Source: Arthrobacter castelli DSM 16402 (GTDB taxonomy: Bacteria; Actinomycetota; Actinomycetes; Actinomycetales; Micrococcaceae). From it: a DNA stretch of 64,000 nucleotides. Each line of letters starts with the position of its first letter. The stretch's first letter is position 1. Shown here piece after piece: positions 1-7,817 of this stretch. Under the pieces are notes generated by a model, which was given only the letters and a program-made list of their open reading frames with translations, was not told where the DNA came from and did not search any database. The position numbers and the translations under genes are program-made. The DNA is taken from contig NZ_AUMN01000002.1 in assembly GCF_000430705.1 (NCBI RefSeq), positions 124,001 through 188,000 of the forward strand. The letters are read 5' to 3'.

Positions 1-1
1 C

Positions 2-727
2 GCCGCGCTCATCGGAACCGGCGTGAGTATCGCCCACCTGCGCAGTGTCTACAAGATCCTGCCGGAAGCCGGCGACGGCGGCGGGTTGCCGGCCCATGCG
101 CCGGTTGCCGTGAAGGAAGCGGTGATGCCCTTCAGCCGGTTCCGCACTCCCGGCGGCACGGTGGTCGATTCGCTGCTGGGCCCGGAAATGCGATCCACCG
201 GCGAAGTGATGGGCATCGACCAGTACTTCGACACCGCCTTCGCCAAAAGCCAGGCCGCAGCCAACAATGCGCTGCCGACGTCGGGCAAGATCTTTGTTTC
301 GGTGGCCAACCGCGACAAGCGGTCGATCATCATGCCGGTCAAGCGGTTGACCGACTTCGGCTTTGAAATCCTCTCCACCGGTGGCACCGCGGATGTGCTG
401 CGGCGCAACGGCATCCATGCCACCACCGTGCGCAAGGTTGCCGAAGGCCCGGGCGCGGACGGGGAAGGCACCATCGTGGACCTGATCAACGCCGGGCAGG
501 TGGATATGATTTTCAATACTCCCTCCGGCGGCCAGGCCCGCGGCGATGGCTACGAAATCCGCGCCGCGGGGACATCGGTGGGACGGCCGATCATCACCAC
601 CGTGGCCGAATTCGGAGCCGCGGTACAGGCGATAGAGGCGATGCGCACCTTCAAGTGGGACGTCACCAGCCTGCAGGGCCACGCCGCCCGGCTCGCGACG
701 GCCTTCGAAGAATCGGCAGCAGGATGA
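2..727 (+). CDS. carB: Carbamoyl-phosphate synthase large subunit, C-terminal fragment
   Basis: The reading frame is open from the left edge of the window, so only the last 241 residues are present and the true start lies outside. CarB makes carbamoyl phosphate from bicarbonate, ATP and ammonia for pyrimidine and arginine synthesis. Visible here are the end of the second ATP-grasp half (LLGPEMRSTGEVMGID) and the C-terminal MGS-like allosteric domain beginning near SGKIFVSVANRDK, which in the family binds UMP and other effectors. The stop overlaps the pyrF start by four bases (ATGA), so the two pyrimidine genes are translationally coupled and probably the end of a pyr operon. Confidence 0.96.
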   Translation, partial: AALIGTGVSIAHLRSVYKILPEAGDGGGLPAHAPVAVKEAVMPFSRFRTPGGTVVDSLLGPEMRSTGEVMGIDQYFDTAFAKSQAAANNALPTSGKIFVSVANRDKRSIIMPVKRLTDFGFEILSTGGTADVLRRNGIHATTVRKVAEGPGADGEGTIVDLINAGQVDMIFNTPSGGQARGDGYEIRAAGTSVGRPIITTVAEFGAAVQAIEAMRTFKWDVTSLQGHAARLATAFEESAAG

Positions 728-1575
728 CTCCGGTGCCGGTGCCTTCCGCACCTTTCGGACACCGCCTGCATCGTGCCGTTGCGGACAAGGGGCAGCTGTG
801 TGTCGGCATCGATCCCCACCCGCGGCTGCTGGCCGACTGGGGGCTGGAAGACACGCCGGCCGGGCTCGAGACCTTTTCGCAGCGGGTTGTCGAGTCGGTG
901 GCCGGTTGCGCAGCCATCGTCAAACCGCAGGTGGCGCTGTACGAGCGCCACGGCTCAGCCGGCCTGGCGGTGCTGGAGGAGACCTTGACCGCCGCCGCGG
1001 AGGCCGGGGTGCTGACACTGGCCGATGCCAAGCGCGGAGACATTGGATCCACCATGGCTGCCTACGCGGATGCGTGGCTCCGTGATGGCTCGTCGCTGGC
1101 CGCCGACGCTGTCACCCTCAGCCCGTTCCTCGGATTCGGCTCGCTGCGCCCGGCCCTGGACACAGCCCGCGAATCCGGGCGGGGTGTCTTCGTGCTGGCG
1201 CTGACTTCCAACCCGGAAGGCGCCTCGGTGCAGCACCGCGGGGAGCCTTATTCGGTGGCACACCGGATCGTCAAGGACGCGGCAGCGGAGAACGAAGGTC
1301 TCGACCGTGGGTCAGTCGGTGTGGTGATTGGTGCCGCAACGGGTGAGGCACTGCGGCGGCTATCGATCAATCCGGACCGGTTCAACGGTCCGATACTGGC
1401 ACCGGGCCTCGGTGCCCAAGGCGCGACGCCGGCGGATTTGGCCGCCACGTTCGGGGCCGGTTATGGCCGGGTGCTGGCCTCCGCCAGCCGTTCGGTACTC
1501 GCCGCGGGGCCGGGCGGGCAACAACTTCGTGAGGCGGCCGAGCGGCTCCGCGACGAGTTGCGTGCCCAGCGCTGA
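724..1575 (+). CDS. pyrF: Orotidine 5'-phosphate decarboxylase
   Basis: Catalyses the last step of UMP synthesis, decarboxylation of orotidine monophosphate. The 283-residue product has the length of the longer bacterial PyrF subfamily and carries its signature DAKRGDIGSTMAAYADAWL near residue 100, with the catalytic Asp-Lys pair, plus a C-terminal phosphate-binding stretch (APGLGAQGATPADL). The ATG at 724 is chosen because it overlaps the carB stop (ATGA) and the protein begins with a family-like region; an upstream GTG in frame would only extend it into carB. Cytosolic enzyme, co-transcribed with carB. Confidence 0.96.
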   Translation: MTPVPVPSAPFGHRLHRAVADKGQLCVGIDPHPRLLADWGLEDTPAGLETFSQRVVESVAGCAAIVKPQVALYERHGSAGLAVLEETLTAAAEAGVLTLADAKRGDIGSTMAAYADAWLRDGSSLAADAVTLSPFLGFGSLRPALDTARESGRGVFVLALTSNPEGASVQHRGEPYSVAHRIVKDAAAENEGLDRGSVGVVIGAATGEALRRLSINPDRFNGPILAPGLGAQGATPADLAATFGAGYGRVLASASRSVLAAGPGGQQLREAAERLRDELRAQR

Positions 1576-1621
1576 ACGGACTCGGCAACGTGTTGCGCGC
1601 CCGCCACGGGCGCCCCATCCT

Positions 1622-1677
1622 GCACTGCTTGCCCGCCGCTGAACAGGCCCCATGCCGCACTGCCTGCCCAGCGCTGA
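1622..1677 (+). repeat. Imperfect direct repeats copying the pyrF tail
   Basis: Two 21-bp copies (1622-1642 and 1657-1677, 35 bp apart, three differences) follow pyrF. Both contain a version of the last 13 bases of pyrF including its stop (TGCCCAGCGCTGA at 1563-1575; identical at 1665-1677). The segment lies between pyrF and the mihF promoter and has no evident coding content. Confidence 0.6.
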
Positions 1678-1685
1678 TCTCAATG

Positions 1686-1715
1686 TTGATTTTGGTAGCT
1701 TCTTGCGGATAGGTT
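1686..1715 (+). promoter_or_regulatory. Putative mihF promoter
   Basis: TTGATT (1686-1691) and TAGGTT (1710-1715) are separated by 18 bp, resembling a housekeeping -35/-10 pair. Transcription would begin near 1722, giving a leader of about 57 nt before the mihF GTG. It would also serve gmk and possibly rpoZ, which follow closely. Judged by eye only. Confidence 0.45.
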
Positions 1716-1778
1716 CGGTGCTAGTCCAACCAGTCGACCCACCGTCGTCGAACGGTACTGCGTCCCAGGAGTCCTGAC

Positions 1779-2096
1779 GTGAGTCTCAAACCTTTGTCCG
1801 ACAGCGAACGTACGGCCGCCCGCCATAAGGCGACGGCCGCCCGGGCCACCAGGGCAGCGGTGAAGGAGAAGCTCAAAGCCGGCGAAGCCACAGTTGCTGA
1901 AGTAATCGACAACAGTGCGGCGGATGAGGCGATCGGACGGTTGAAGGTATCGGATCTGCTGGAGTCGCTTCCCGGCGTGGGCAAGGTGCGCGCCGGCACC
2001 ATCATGGCCGACGTCGGAATCGCCCCCACCCGCCGCGTCCGGGGGCTGGGCGTCCACCAGCGGAGCGCCCTGGTCAACTACCTGGGAGCCCGCTGA
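1779..2096 (+). CDS. mihF: Actinobacterial integration host factor
   Basis: A 105-residue basic DNA-binding protein of the actinobacterial IHF family (mIHF/sIHF), which bends DNA and shapes the nucleoid and is essential in mycobacteria. The family hallmark is the helix-two-turn-helix region with [22 protein letters not shown], followed by the basic RRVRGLG segment; an N-terminal basic helix ([21 protein letters not shown]) precedes it. The GTG start has AGGAG at 1767-1771 with 7-nt spacing. The stop is one base before the gmk start, so the two are translated together; this mihF-gmk pairing is conserved in actinobacteria. Confidence 0.95.
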   Translation: MSLKPLSDSERTAARHKATAARATRAAVKEKLKAGEATVAEVIDNSAADEAIGRLKVSDLLESLPGVGKVRAGTIMADVGIAPTRRVRGLGVHQRSALVNYLGAR

Positions 2097-2097
2097 C

Positions 2098-2682
2098 GTG
2101 GAGACTGCGAAGAACCGGCACGGATTGACCGTGCTGGCCGGGCCCACTGCCGTTGGCAAGGGCACAGTGTCGACGTATATCCGCGACCACTATCCGCATG
2201 TCCGGCTTTCTATCTCGGCCACCACACGTGCGCCCCGGCCGGGCGAAGAAGACGGGGTGCACTACTTCTTTGTCACCCCCGGACGCTTCGATGAACTCGT
2301 GGCGTCCGGCCAGATGCTGGAGTGGGCGGTGGTTCACGGGAAGAACCGTTACGGCACGCTGCGCAGTACTGTCGAACAGGCCGTGTCCGACGGGAAGGCC
2401 GTGCTGCTCGAAATCGACCTGCAGGGAGCACGCCAGGTCCGAGAGCAGATGCCGGAGGCCAATTTCGTGTTTTTGGCCCCGCCCAGTTGGGAGGAAATGG
2501 TCGGCCGACTGGTGGGACGGGGCACAGAAACAACCGATGAACAGCAAAGAAGGCTGGAAACCGCTAAACTGGAACTTGCTGCCGAATCCGAGTTTGACCA
2601 CACGGTCATCAACGACAATGTCCCCCGGGCGGCAGCGGAGCTTGTATCACTCATGGGGCTGACACCCACCACGCACCCCTGA
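2098..2682 (+). CDS. gmk: Guanylate kinase
   Basis: Phosphorylates GMP to GDP with ATP, feeding GTP and dGTP pools. The 194-residue protein starts with the P-loop GPTAVGKGT at residues 15-23 and contains the GMP-binding segment [21 protein letters not shown] and [12 protein letters not shown], all typical of Gmk. GTG start, one base after the mihF stop, so initiation is probably by coupling. The P-loop has Thr-Ala in place of the more common Ser-Gly, a variation I associate with this lineage rather than a defect. Confidence 0.96.
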   Translation: METAKNRHGLTVLAGPTAVGKGTVSTYIRDHYPHVRLSISATTRAPRPGEEDGVHYFFVTPGRFDELVASGQMLEWAVVHGKNRYGTLRSTVEQAVSDGKAVLLEIDLQGARQVREQMPEANFVFLAPPSWEEMVGRLVGRGTETTDEQQRRLETAKLELAAESEFDHTVINDNVPRAAAELVSLMGLTPTTHP

Positions 2683-2730
2683 GAAGGAACGGCCGCGGTG
2701 GTGGCCGGCCCAACAGAATTTGGAGATTTT

Positions 2731-3009
2731 GTGTCGACATCCAACGAAGGCATCATCAACCCGCCGATCGACTCGCTGCTGGAAGCATCCGATTCCAAGT
2801 ACGCACTGGCCATCTATGGCGCCAAGCGCGCCCGGCAGATCAATGCCTACTACGCCCAGCTGCATGAGGGCCTGTTCGAGTACGTCGGACCTCTCGTTGA
2901 CACCAAGTTGAACGAAAAGTCGCTGTCCATCGCCCTGCGGGAGATCGACGAAGGGATGCTGGTTTCCACACCGGTGTCCGCAGCTGAACCGGCCGCCGAC
3001 GCCGAATAG
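2731..3009 (+). CDS. rpoZ: RNA polymerase omega subunit
   Basis: The small omega subunit helps assembly of RNA polymerase and takes part in stringent control in some bacteria. The sequence [37 protein letters not shown] is diagnostic of actinobacterial RpoZ. I place the start at GTG 2731, which has GGAG at 2722-2725 and gives a 92-residue protein matching the family's N terminus (a short polar lead into EGIINPP). An in-frame GTG at 2698 with an upstream GAGAAGGA would add 11 residues and cannot be excluded. It follows gmk by 48 bp in the usual order. Confidence 0.95.
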   Translation: MSTSNEGIINPPIDSLLEASDSKYALAIYGAKRARQINAYYAQLHEGLFEYVGPLVDTKLNEKSLSIALREIDEGMLVSTPVSAAEPAADAE

Positions 3010-3027
3010 CCGCCTCCGGCTGCGTCG

Positions 3028-3055
3028 GTGCGGGTCATACTGTGCGAGTCATACT
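3028..3055 (+). repeat. 14-bp tandem duplication at the coaBC start
   Basis: GTGCGGGTCATACT (3028-3041) is followed directly by GTGCGAGTCATACT (3042-3055), one mismatch. Each copy carries a GTG, but in different frames; only the second opens the coaBC frame. Confidence 0.8.
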
Positions 3056-4283
3056 GGGAGTGGGCGGCGGCATAGCCGCCTACAAGTCCGCGTCCCTGTT
3101 GCGGCGGTTCACCGAGGCCGGCCATACGGTCACGGTGATCCCCACCCGTGCCGCCGACGAATTCGTCGGACGGGCGACCTGGGAGGCGCTCTCCGGGCAA
3201 AAGGTTCCGGACGGCATCTTCGACGACGTCGATAAGGTCAACCATGTCCGGCTGGGGCAACAAGCAGATCTGATAGTTGTCGCCCCCGCCACGGCCGACC
3301 TGATGGCCCGTGCCGCCGCTGGAATGGCTGACGATCTGCTGACCAACACACTGTTGGTGGCGGCCTGCCCGGTGTTCATGGCCCCCGCTATGCACACCGA
3401 AATGTGGTCACACCCGGCCACCCGCGACAACGTCGGAAAGCTGCGCAGCCGCGGCGTCACCGTGATGGATCCGGCCTCCGGGCGTTTGACCGGCACTGAC
3501 TCCGGTCCCGGCCGGCTCCCGGAGCCGGAGGACATTTACGACGCGGCACTGCGGGTTGTGGAGTCGCCGGCCGGTCCCTTGACCGGCTCTTCGGCCGACT
3601 CTTTGGCCGGAAAACGAGTCGTCATCACGGCCGGCGGAACCCTGGAGGCGATCGACCCGGTCCGGTTCCTGGGCAACAGATCTTCCGGCAAGCAAGGAGT
3701 GGCCCTCGCCGAAGCGGCCGCGCACGCCGGTGCGGATGTGCATTTCATCGCCGCGCGCATGGATGTTCCGCCACCGGCCGGCGTCCGGCTCACCACTGTC
3801 GAATCGGCCCTGGAGCTGCGGGAGGCGACCATTGCCGCCGCAGCCGCGGCCGACGTCGTCATTATGGCCGCCGCGGTGGCGGACTTCCGGCCGGCGGAAT
3901 TGTCCGGCAGCAAGATTAAGAAGCGGGACGACGGCGACGATCCCGTCATCAAACTGGTACGCAATCCGGACATCCTCGCCGAACTCGTGACCCAACGCGA
4001 CCAGGGGCGCCTGCCGAAATCCACCGTGATCATCGGGTTTGCCGCCGAAACCGGCGATGACGGGTCTGATGTGCTCGGCTATGCCAGGCAAAAGCTGCAA
4101 TCGAAGGGCTCCGATCTGCTGGTGCTCAACGAGGTCGGTGAGGGAGTGGTCTTCGGCCAGGACGAATCGGCCGTGCATATCCTCAGCCGCAGCACCGCCG
4201 ACGTCGAGCAGGCGGCCGGATCCAAGAACGATATAGCCTCCGCGGTGATAGCCCGCGCCGCAGCGGAGATGGACGGACGCTGA
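3042..4283 (+). CDS. coaBC: Bifunctional phosphopantothenoylcysteine decarboxylase / phosphopantothenate-cysteine ligase
   Basis: Carries out two consecutive steps of coenzyme A synthesis. The N-terminal flavin (HFCD) domain shows GVGGGIAAYKSASLLRR, PAMHTEMW and the active-site clamp DPASGRLTGTDSGPGRLPE around residues 145-165. The C-terminal CoaB ligase domain begins near VITAGGTLEAIDPVRFLGN (about residue 193) and has the conserved AAAVADFRP and KIKK motifs. 413 residues is the normal length for the fused enzyme. GTG start at 3042 lies in the second copy of a 14-bp duplication. Positioned between rpoZ and metK as in related actinobacteria. Confidence 0.96.
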   Translation: MRVILGVGGGIAAYKSASLLRRFTEAGHTVTVIPTRAADEFVGRATWEALSGQKVPDGIFDDVDKVNHVRLGQQADLIVVAPATADLMARAAAGMADDLLTNTLLVAACPVFMAPAMHTEMWSHPATRDNVGKLRSRGVTVMDPASGRLTGTDSGPGRLPEPEDIYDAALRVVESPAGPLTGSSADSLAGKRVVITAGGTLEAIDPVRFLGNRSSGKQGVALAEAAAHAGADVHFIAARMDVPPPAGVRLTTVESALELREATIAAAAAADVVIMAAAVADFRPAELSGSKIKKRDDGDDPVIKLVRNPDILAELVTQRDQGRLPKSTVIIGFAAETGDDGSDVLGYARQKLQSKGSDLLVLNEVGEGVVFGQDESAVHILSRSTADVEQAAGSKNDIASAVIARAAAEMDGR

Positions 4284-4346
4284 GGCGCGCTCAATGCGCC
4301 GTCACACGCGACGGGGAACTGTGCCGGAACCCAGTAGAGTGATTCA

Positions 4347-5552
4347 GTGACTTCAGTTAATTCCGCCTTGCGTCTGTTCTCATCCGAGTCGGTCACGGAA
4401 GGCCATCCGGACAAAATCTGCGACCAGATCAGCGATGCGATCCTGGACGCCATGCTTCGCGCAGACAGCAACTCACGCGTCGCCGTCGAAACACTTGTCA
4501 CCACCGGGCTGGTGCATGTGGCCGGCGAGGTCACCACCGACGGATACGTGGAGATCCCGCAGATCGTCAGGGACACCATCCTCAACATTGGTTACAACTC
4601 CTCGGACAGCGGTTTCGACGGTGCGCGTTGCGGAGTCTCAATTTCCATTGGACAGCAATCGGCCGAAATCGCCAGCGGGGTATTCACCTCCCTGGAGACC
4701 CGCGAAGGCAGCAATAAGGACCCCTTCGACGCCCAGGGCGCCGGCGATCAGGGGATCATGTTCGGTTACGCCACCGATGAGACCCCGTCGCTGATGCCGG
4801 CGCCCATCTCGCTGGCCCACCGGCTCTCGGAACGGCTCACCGAAGTCCGCAAAACAGGGGTGCTGGATTATCTGCGTCCCGACGGGAAAACCCAGGTGAC
4901 GATTGGGTACGACGGCGACGTTCCAGTGTCCGTCGATACCGTCGTCGTCTCCAGCCAGCATGAGGCCGACGTCTCCCTGGAAACCCTCCGTGCCGATCTG
5001 GCCGAGCATGTGATCGACCCCGTGCTGGAGACGTCGAACCTTGACGTGGCCAACGTCCGCCACATCCTCAATCCCGGCGGTGCGTTCGTCATTGGCGGAC
5101 CTGTCGGTGATGCCGGACTGACCGGACGGAAAATTATCGTTGATACCTACGGCGGAATGGCCCGGCACGGCGGTGGGGCCTTCAGCGGCAAGGATCCGTC
5201 GAAAGTGGACCGCTCGGCCGCCTATGCCATGCGCTGGGTCGCCAAGAATGTGGTCGCAGCCGGACTTGCCCGCCGCGCCGAAATCCAGGTCGCCTACGCG
5301 ATCGGTCAAGCCCGCCCGGTTGGTGTGTACGTCGAGACATTCGGAACTGAAACCGTTGACCCTGCCCGGATTGAACAGGCGATACGGGACATCTTCGACC
5401 TGCGTCCTTTGGCCATCAACCACGACTTGGACCTGATGCGGCCGATCTACCAGAAAACCGCCGCCCACGGGCACTTCGGCCGTGACGAGGCGGAGTTCAG
5501 CTGGGAGCGCACCAACCGCGTTGCTGAACTGAAGTCCTGGTTCAACGCCTGA
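4347..5552 (+). CDS. metK: S-adenosylmethionine synthetase
   Basis: Makes S-adenosylmethionine from methionine and ATP. All three domains and both signatures are present: [19 protein letters not shown] at the N terminus, [12 protein letters not shown] near residue 132 and the glycine-rich loop [19 protein letters not shown] near residue 273. At 401 residues it is full length. The GTG at 4347 lies 63 bp after coaBC. I see no SAM riboswitch in the short gap; the gene may be read from the upstream operon or from its own unrecognised promoter. Confidence 0.97.
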   Translation: MTSVNSALRLFSSESVTEGHPDKICDQISDAILDAMLRADSNSRVAVETLVTTGLVHVAGEVTTDGYVEIPQIVRDTILNIGYNSSDSGFDGARCGVSISIGQQSAEIASGVFTSLETREGSNKDPFDAQGAGDQGIMFGYATDETPSLMPAPISLAHRLSERLTEVRKTGVLDYLRPDGKTQVTIGYDGDVPVSVDTVVVSSQHEADVSLETLRADLAEHVIDPVLETSNLDVANVRHILNPGGAFVIGGPVGDAGLTGRKIIVDTYGGMARHGGGAFSGKDPSKVDRSAAYAMRWVAKNVVAAGLARRAEIQVAYAIGQARPVGVYVETFGTETVDPARIEQAIRDIFDLRPLAINHDLDLMRPIYQKTAAHGHFGRDEAEFSWERTNRVAELKSWFNA

Positions 5553-5632
5553 TCCTGTTCTGTCGGCCCCCTGTGATGCAATAGGCCGCAAGGATGGATA
5601 GAAGGCTGCAGGGTTGGACAGAGGAGGTGACC

Positions 5633-7729
5633 GTGGACGACGCCGGTGAACAGCTGTCCCTGTTGCAGGGGTACACTCCCTCTGCCCGCCCCCCGAAGAG
5701 CCGGGACGCTGCGCCGGAGCTCCCTGTGGCCCAGGTGCTGATCGACTCGCCGCTGCCACATCTGGACAGGCTCTTCGACTATCTCGTGCCGGTCGAACTC
5801 GACGAACGCGCCCGCCCCGGCGTCAGGGTCAAGGTCCGGTTCGGCGGGCAGTTGCTGGCTGGATTCCTGGTGCGCCGCATCGCGGAGCCATCCACCGGGG
5901 CGCGGCTCAGCTTGCTCGCCAAAGTCGTTTCCAGCCAGCCCGTGCTGTCCGAGGACGTCTTCGAACTCGCTTCCAAAGTGGCGGCACGTTGGGCCGGGAC
6001 TGTCAGCGACGTGGTACGCGTAGCCGTACCTCCACGGGTTGCCGGCGTCGAGAAGGAGTTCGAACCGGACACCACGGCGGGAACAGACCAGCCCACCACG
6101 GCGGGAACAGACCAGCCCACCACGCCCTCAACTTCGCTATTGTCGGCCTATACCAATGGCGACACCTTTGTCCGCCGCCTCCATCGTGGCGATGCCCCGC
6201 GGGCAGTCTTCACCTCGGTGCGCGGATACGGCCCGCAAGGATGGCCGCATGAACTCGCGGAAGTACTGGTGGCCGCGTACCAGAGTAATGCCGGCGCAAT
6301 AGCCGTAGTCCCGGATCAGAAAGACCTCGACCGGCTCGAGGCCGCTCTCAGAGCAGTCATCCCCGGAGAGGCTTTCGCACGCCTGCACGCCGACGACGGC
6401 CCGACCCCGCGGTACCGCAACTTCCTCAGTGTCCTGCATGGCCGAACGAAAGTTGTTATCGGCACCAGGTCGGCGGCTTATGCTCCTGTAGCCGATCTGG
6501 GTCTGGTCTGCTGCTGGGATGACGGCGATGATCTCCACACAGAGCAGCGCGCTCCTTACCAGCACATCAGGGAAGTCCTGCTGCTGCGCGCCGCACAGGC
6601 CGGGGCATCAGTGCTCATCGGAGGGATCTCCCGGAGCACCGAAGCCCAACGGCTGGTCCGGAATGGCTGGGCACAGCCCATTCAACCTGAACGGCCCACG
6701 GTGCGGCAGACTGTGCCCCGAGTGGTTAATACTGCCGACAGTTTCGAACGCGCACGGGATCCCCTTGCCATGAAGGCACGGCTGCCGGAGGCTGCCTGGC
6801 GCGTGGCACAGGACGGACTGCGGAACGGCCCTGTCCTGGTACAGGTCGCACGTACCGGTTATGCGCCCAATATCGCTTGCCAACGTTGCCGGGAGCCGGC
6901 CCGCTGCACACACTGCAGCGGCCCACTGGCCCAGACTTCGCGCAATTCGCCACCGACCTGCAGGTGGTGTGCCCGACCGGCAAATGCTTGGACTTGTCCT
7001 TTCTGCAACGGGCAGCAACTGCGGCTCTCCACGGTAGGCGCGGGCCGTACCGCCGAAGAGCTGGGACGTGCATTTCCATCCGTTCCGGTGATTTCTTCTG
7101 CCGCCGACCACGTCCACACGTCGGTTCCGGATGCCCCGGCCCTCGTGGTCGCGACCCCGGGCGCCGAACCCGTCGCACCAACCGGCTATGCCGCAGCCTT
7201 GCTCCTGGATGGGCAATCCATGCTCAACCGCGAATCGCTCAGGGCAGGGGAGGAAGCACTCCACCGCTGGTTCAGTGCAGCAGCACTCGTACGGCCTGCA
7301 CATGAGAAAGGCACAGTCGTCATTACCGCAGATGAGCAAAGTATTGTCGGCCACCTCGTCCGGTGGAATCCTGCAGGCGCTGCCGAACGGGAACTTCTTC
7401 AGCGCGAGGAACTCGGACTGCCTCCTGCCGTCAGGGTTGCTGCCATCACCGGGCAATCCGCAGCATTGAATCAACTGATTGAACGAGCCGACTTGCCCGC
7501 ATCCATCCGCGTCGTAGGACCGGCACCAGCACCGGAGCCTGCGTCCGTGTCACAACGGATCGAGGCAGGGGAAGAGGTACAGGTACCCGATCGACGGACG
7601 TTGATCTTCTTCTCCTATGCCAAGGCTGCTGCTGTTACCGCTGCCCTCCGTGCCGCCCGTGCAGCCATGTCTGCCAAGCGCAGCGGAGGCATTGTCCACA
7701 TTAGATGCGATGGGACGGATCTGATTTAG
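5633..7729 (+). CDS. priA: Replication restart protein PriA, helicase-deficient actinobacterial form
   Basis: PriA loads the replisome at collapsed forks. The 698-residue protein has the N-terminal fork-binding domain (VLIDSPLPHLDRLFDYLVP), the paired zinc-binding cysteines (CQRCREPARCTHCSG and CRWCARPANAWTCPFC) and a recognisable C-terminal domain. The helicase motifs are degenerate: no Walker A GxGKT is visible, and the DEAH-like site reads WDDGDDLHTEQ. This matches the known actinobacterial PriA type, which is thought to lack helicase activity. GTG 5633 is preferred because AGGAGGTGA lies just upstream at 5622-5630; an ATG at 5594 has no such site. A 24-bp tandem duplication lies in an acidic linker. 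Confidence 0.93.
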   Translation: MDDAGEQLSLLQGYTPSARPPKSRDAAPELPVAQVLIDSPLPHLDRLFDYLVPVELDERARPGVRVKVRFGGQLLAGFLVRRIAEPSTGARLSLLAKVVSSQPVLSEDVFELASKVAARWAGTVSDVVRVAVPPRVAGVEKEFEPDTTAGTDQPTTAGTDQPTTPSTSLLSAYTNGDTFVRRLHRGDAPRAVFTSVRGYGPQGWPHELAEVLVAAYQSNAGAIAVVPDQKDLDRLEAALRAVIPGEAFARLHADDGPTPRYRNFLSVLHGRTKVVIGTRSAAYAPVADLGLVCCWDDGDDLHTEQRAPYQHIREVLLLRAAQAGASVLIGGISRSTEAQRLVRNGWAQPIQPERPTVRQTVPRVVNTADSFERARDPLAMKARLPEAAWRVAQDGLRNGPVLVQVARTGYAPNIACQRCREPARCTHCSGPLAQTSRNSPPTCRWCARPANAWTCPFCNGQQLRLSTVGAGRTAEELGRAFPSVPVISSAADHVHTSVPDAPALVVATPGAEPVAPTGYAAALLLDGQSMLNRESLRAGEEALHRWFSAAALVRPAHEKGTVVITADEQSIVGHLVRWNPAGAAERELLQREELGLPPAVRVAAITGQSAALNQLIERADLPASIRVVGPAPAPEPASVSQRIEAGEEVQVPDRRTLIFFSYAKAAAVTAALRAARAAMSAKRSGGIVHIRCDGTDLI
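6071..6118 (+). repeat. 24-bp in-frame tandem repeat inside priA
   Basis: Two identical 24-bp units (6071-6094 and 6095-6118) encode the octapeptide TTAGTDQP twice, with a partial third start. The repeat sits in a linker between the DNA-binding region and the degenerate helicase core and keeps the frame. Confidence 0.9.
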
Positions 7730-7817
7730 ATCGTGTTCGCGTCATTGCCTCGCCTGACGGAACAGTCTGACCGCCCAGGGCGGGCATCCGCTGGCAAACC
7801 GAACGGCCCAGGTTGCT

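Noticed and set aside
4284-4346. SAM riboswitch upstream of metK
   Set aside because: Only 63 bp are available after coaBC and no SAM-riboswitch-like helices were seen.
5633-7729. priA as a pseudogene because the helicase motifs are missing
   Set aside because: The frame is intact, zinc cysteines are present and loss of helicase motifs is the normal state of actinobacterial PriA.
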